The notes under the pieces: model-generated | The model's database searches: none | What the model saw: the letters and a program-made list of their open reading frames with translations, nothing else | What the model was told of the DNA's origin: nothing | Assembly (NCBI GenBank): GCA_964402505.1 | Contig: CAYOCP010000004.1 | Location: 62,001 to 126,000 of the forward strand | Direction of reading: 5' to 3' | Length of the DNA: 64,000 nt | Origin: SLRI01 sp964402505 | GTDB lineage: Bacteria > Pseudomonadota > Alphaproteobacteria > Geminicoccales > Geminicoccaceae | Made by a program: the position numbers and the translations under genes | Shown here: piece by piece, positions 61,726-64,000 of the stretch | Layout of the letters: the number at the start of each line of letters is the position of its first letter | Numbering within the stretch: position 1 is the first letter of the stretch

Positions 61726-62702
61726 GAGCGCTGCGGCCGCTCGCCGTCCTGAGCGTCGTCATGACCTACGGCCTGATCATCCTGGGCGGCTGGGTGCGCT
61801 CGACCAATTCCGGGCTCTCCTGCCCGGACTGGCCCACCTGCTACGGCGAATGGGTGCTCACGCCCGACGCCTTCGCCGCCCTCGGCGACACCGGCTACCA
61901 CTACTACCAGGTGATGCTCGAATGGGTGCACCGGCTGATCGCCGGCGTCTTCCTCGGCCCCCTCATCCTCGCCCTCGGCGTCATCGCGTTCTTTCGCCGC
62001 CACGCCGACCGCGCCGGCTGGCGCCTCGCCCTCGTCATCCTGCTGGTGCTCCTGATCCAGGCGAAGCTCGGCGGCATCACCGTGCTCGACGCCAACAGCG
62101 CCTGGTCGGTGGCGCTGCATCTCGGCAACGCGCTCCTGCTGCTCTCGCTCCTCGTCCTCTTCGCGCTCCGCCTGCTGCCGGCACGGCATTTCGCCGCGCC
62201 CGAGCCCTTCCACTGGCGCCCCTTCCTCGGCGTCCTCTGGCTTCTGGTGCTCGCCACCATGATCACCGCCGCCATCACCGCCAAAAGCGGCGCCTCGCTC
62301 GCCTGCTACGAATGGCCGGCCTGCAATGGCGGCTGGCTGCCGGATCTGGGCGATCCGCTGATCCGCATCCACTTCCTGCACCGCACGCTGGCGGCCCTGA
62401 CCGGGCTCGGCATCCTCGCCTTCCTCGTCCTGGCGTTTCGGGGCGACAACCCGATCCTGCGCCGCCTCGCCGCCCTCGCCACCCTTCTGGTCCTGATCCA
62501 GATCGGCCTCGGCGCCATGGTGATCGTCCATCTGGTGCCGACCTCGCTCGCCGTGGCGCACCAGGCCGTGGGTGTGCTCCTCTTCGTCGGCGTGGCGGCG
62601 AGCCTCGCCACCGTCCTGCTCACGCCGGTCGAGAATGCCTACAGGGAGCCGCCCGATGTCCGCCTGCGCGACCCTCGAGCTTCGCTTCAAGCGGCTCGCT
62701 GA
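61722..62702 (+). CDS. ctaA: Heme A synthase (CtaA, type with paired cysteines)
   Basis: Oxidises the C8 methyl of heme O to formyl, giving heme A. 326 residues, eight helices in two similar halves, each with a Cys pair in the first extracytoplasmic loop: CPDWPTC and CYEWPAC. Conserved His residues sit in EWVHRLIAG, FLHRTLAA and VAHQAVG. The Cys pairs are typical of the B. subtilis-like group, whereas many alphaproteobacterial/mitochondrial COX15 proteins lack them. ATGA overlap with surf1. Confidence 0.95.
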   Translation: MRALRPLAVLSVVMTYGLIILGGWVRSTNSGLSCPDWPTCYGEWVLTPDAFAALGDTGYHYYQVMLEWVHRLIAGVFLGPLILALGVIAFFRRHADRAGWRLALVILLVLLIQAKLGGITVLDANSAWSVALHLGNALLLLSLLVLFALRLLPARHFAAPEPFHWRPFLGVLWLLVLATMITAAITAKSGASLACYEWPACNGGWLPDLGDPLIRIHFLHRTLAALTGLGILAFLVLAFRGDNPILRRLAALATLLVLIQIGLGAMVIVHLVPTSLAVAHQAVGVLLFVGVAASLATVLLTPVENAYREPPDVRLRDPRASLQAAR

Positions 62703-64000
62703 TCTGGGCGGCGCCGCCGCCGTCCTCAACTGGGACCAGGCGGTGATGATGCCCAAGGGCGGCAACGCCGCGCGCGGCGAGCAGCTCGCCACCCTCGGCG
62801 GCGTCATGCACGGGATCCTCGTGGCACCCGAGACGCGCCAGCTCCTGGAGGCGGCCGAGGACGAGCCGCTCGACCCCTGGCAGCGCGCCAATCTCGCTCT
62901 CATCCGCCGCCGCCTCGAGCGCGCCACCGCCCTGCCGCAGGACCTCGTCGAGGCCACCGCGCGGGCGACCAATGCCTGCGAGATGGCCTGGCGCGAGGCT
63001 AGGGCGGCGAGCGACTACGCCACGCTTCGCCCGAAGCTCGAGGAGGTGCTGCGCCTGACCCGCGAAGCCTCCCGCCTGCAGGGCGAAAAGCTCGGCCTCG
63101 AGCCCTACGCCGCCCTCCTCGACGGCTTCCAGCCGGGCCTCGACGAGGCCACCATCGACCGCCTCTTCGCCCCGCTCGAGGAGCGCCTGCCCGGCCTGAT
63201 CGACGCTGCCCTGGCCCGCCAGCAGCCGGCGGCAACGCCGGTGGGCCCGTTCCCGCTCGAGCGGCAGAAGACCCTGGCCCGCGAATTGATGGCGAGGCTC
63301 GGCTTCGACTTCGATCACGGCCGGCTCGACGAGAGCGTGCACCCTTTCTGCGGCGGCACGCCCACCGACATCCGCATCACCACACGCTACGACGAGAGCG
63401 AGATCGTCTCGGCCATCATGGGGGTCATGCACGAGACCGGCCACGCCCTCTACGAGGCGGGCCTGCCCGAGGCCTGGCGCCACCAGCCGGTGGGCGAGGC
63501 GCACGGCATGGCGATCCACGAGAGCCAGTCGCTCCTGATCGAGATGCAGGCCTGCCGCTCGCCGGCCTTTCTGGGCTTCCTCGCCGGCCGGCTCGCCGAC
63601 ACTTTCGGCCACCAGCCGGCGCTCGCCCGGGAGAACCTGGTCCGCCTCTACGGCACGGTGCGAAGGGGCCTCATCCGCGTCGACGCCGACGAGCTCACCT
63701 ACCCGCTCCACATCGTCCTCCGCTACCGGCTCGAGAAGGCGCTCATTGCGGGCGACCTCGACCTCCGGGACCTCCCCGCCGCCTGGGGCGACGGCATGGC
63801 GGAGCTTCTCGGCATCCACCCGCCCGACGACCGCCGGGGCTGCCTCCAGGACATCCACTGGCCCGTCGGCGCCTTCGGCTATTTCCCCAACTACACCCTG
63901 GGCGCGCTGCTCGCCGCCCAGCTCTTCCAGGCCGCCAGGGCCGCCATCCCGAACCTCCTGGCCCACATCGCGAAGGGCGACTTCACCCCGCTCCTCGCGT
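62656..64000 (+). CDS. M32 carboxypeptidase (Taq family), 5' part, runs off the window
   Basis: Zinc metallocarboxypeptidase removing C-terminal residues from peptides. The open frame gives 448 residues of the usual ~500. It begins MSACATLELRFKRLADLGG with the family's LNWDQAVMMPKGG, followed by the zinc motif HETGH (259-263), HESQSLLIEMQ and the C-terminal-side GALLAAQLF. The ATG lies 47 bases inside ctaA, a long overlap but the only start that keeps the conserved N-terminus. No stop codon before the window ends. Confidence 0.93.
   Translation, partial: MSACATLELRFKRLADLGGAAAVLNWDQAVMMPKGGNAARGEQLATLGGVMHGILVAPETRQLLEAAEDEPLDPWQRANLALIRRRLERATALPQDLVEATARATNACEMAWREARAASDYATLRPKLEEVLRLTREASRLQGEKLGLEPYAALLDGFQPGLDEATIDRLFAPLEERLPGLIDAALARQQPAATPVGPFPLERQKTLARELMARLGFDFDHGRLDESVHPFCGGTPTDIRITTRYDESEIVSAIMGVMHETGHALYEAGLPEAWRHQPVGEAHGMAIHESQSLLIEMQACRSPAFLGFLAGRLADTFGHQPALARENLVRLYGTVRRGLIRVDADELTYPLHIVLRYRLEKALIAGDLDLRDLPAAWGDGMAELLGIHPPDDRRGCLQDIHWPVGAFGYFPNYTLGALLAAQLFQAARAAIPNLLAHIAKGDFTPLLA

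Overview
This 64 kb window is chromosomal DNA from a very GC-rich (about 70%) alphaproteobacterium. The evidence is the ethylmalonyl-CoA pathway pair (crotonyl-CoA carboxylase/reductase plus methylsuccinyl-CoA dehydrogenase), a GapR-type DUF2312 protein, a short ProRS without the INS domain, an HPr kinase reduced to its catalytic domain, addAB next to trxA, and an aa3-type cta (cox) operon. A Rhodospirillales- or Geminicoccales-like lineage is my guess; it cannot be settled from this sequence. Coding density is high, many genes overlap by ATGA or TGATG, and GTG/TTG starts are frequent. I saw no insertion sequence, prophage, integrase, CRISPR array, rRNA or replication origin.

Layout. 1-2.4 kb: ccr (3' part) and mcd, followed by strong hairpins. 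2.7-6.3 kb: gapR, then a large GAF/PAS/GGDEF/EAL cyclic-di-GMP protein. 6.4-13.4 kb: proS, lolC, lolD (overlapping), dnaE, tRNA-Val(UAC). 13.4-19.1 kb (minus strand): the elongasome operon mreB-mreC-mreD-mrdA-rodA. 19.3-24.5 kb: leuA (minus) with a 461-base divergent control region, then a TPP-dependent acetolactate-synthase-like enzyme (plus) converging on a glutamine-synthetase-family ligase (minus). 24.5-41.5 kb is almost entirely minus strand. In transcription order it holds tRNA-Leu(CAG), an RNase D-like exonuclease, kdsD, lptA, lptB, rpoN, ptsN, hprK, rapZ, a mannose-type EIIA, ptsH, ahcY, tsaE, addB, addA, trxA. This joins the LPS-export/sigma-54/PTS-Ntr cluster known from gammaproteobacteria to the HprK-RapZ-EIIA-HPr set typical of alphaproteobacteria; no lptC, kdsC or hpf is present here.

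41.7-50.3 kb (plus): an NDUFA9-like SDR protein, gltD-gltB, and, translationally coupled to gltB, a predicted lipoprotein with the DPHD motif of mannuronan C5-epimerases. 50.3-55.0 kb (minus): ubiA, a YcjX GTPase, a YcjF/DUF697 membrane protein, then a small putative copper operon (Cys-rich secreted protein, DUF411 protein, anchored cytochrome c) with a palindrome at its head. 55.1-64 kb (plus): rsmE, then ctaC-ctaD-ctaB-(40-residue membrane protein)-ctaG-ctaE-surf1-ctaA for cytochrome c oxidase, its heme A and its copper insertion, and finally the 5' part of an M32 carboxypeptidase.

Most of the window is conserved housekeeping DNA. No clear candidate for a wholly new system was found. The items most worth checking are the AlgG-like lipoprotein tied to gltB, the putative copper operon with its palindrome, the compact rpoN/PTS-Ntr/HprK super-cluster with its missing members, and several repeat or hairpin structures in 5' regions (leuA, gltD, ptsN, mreB).
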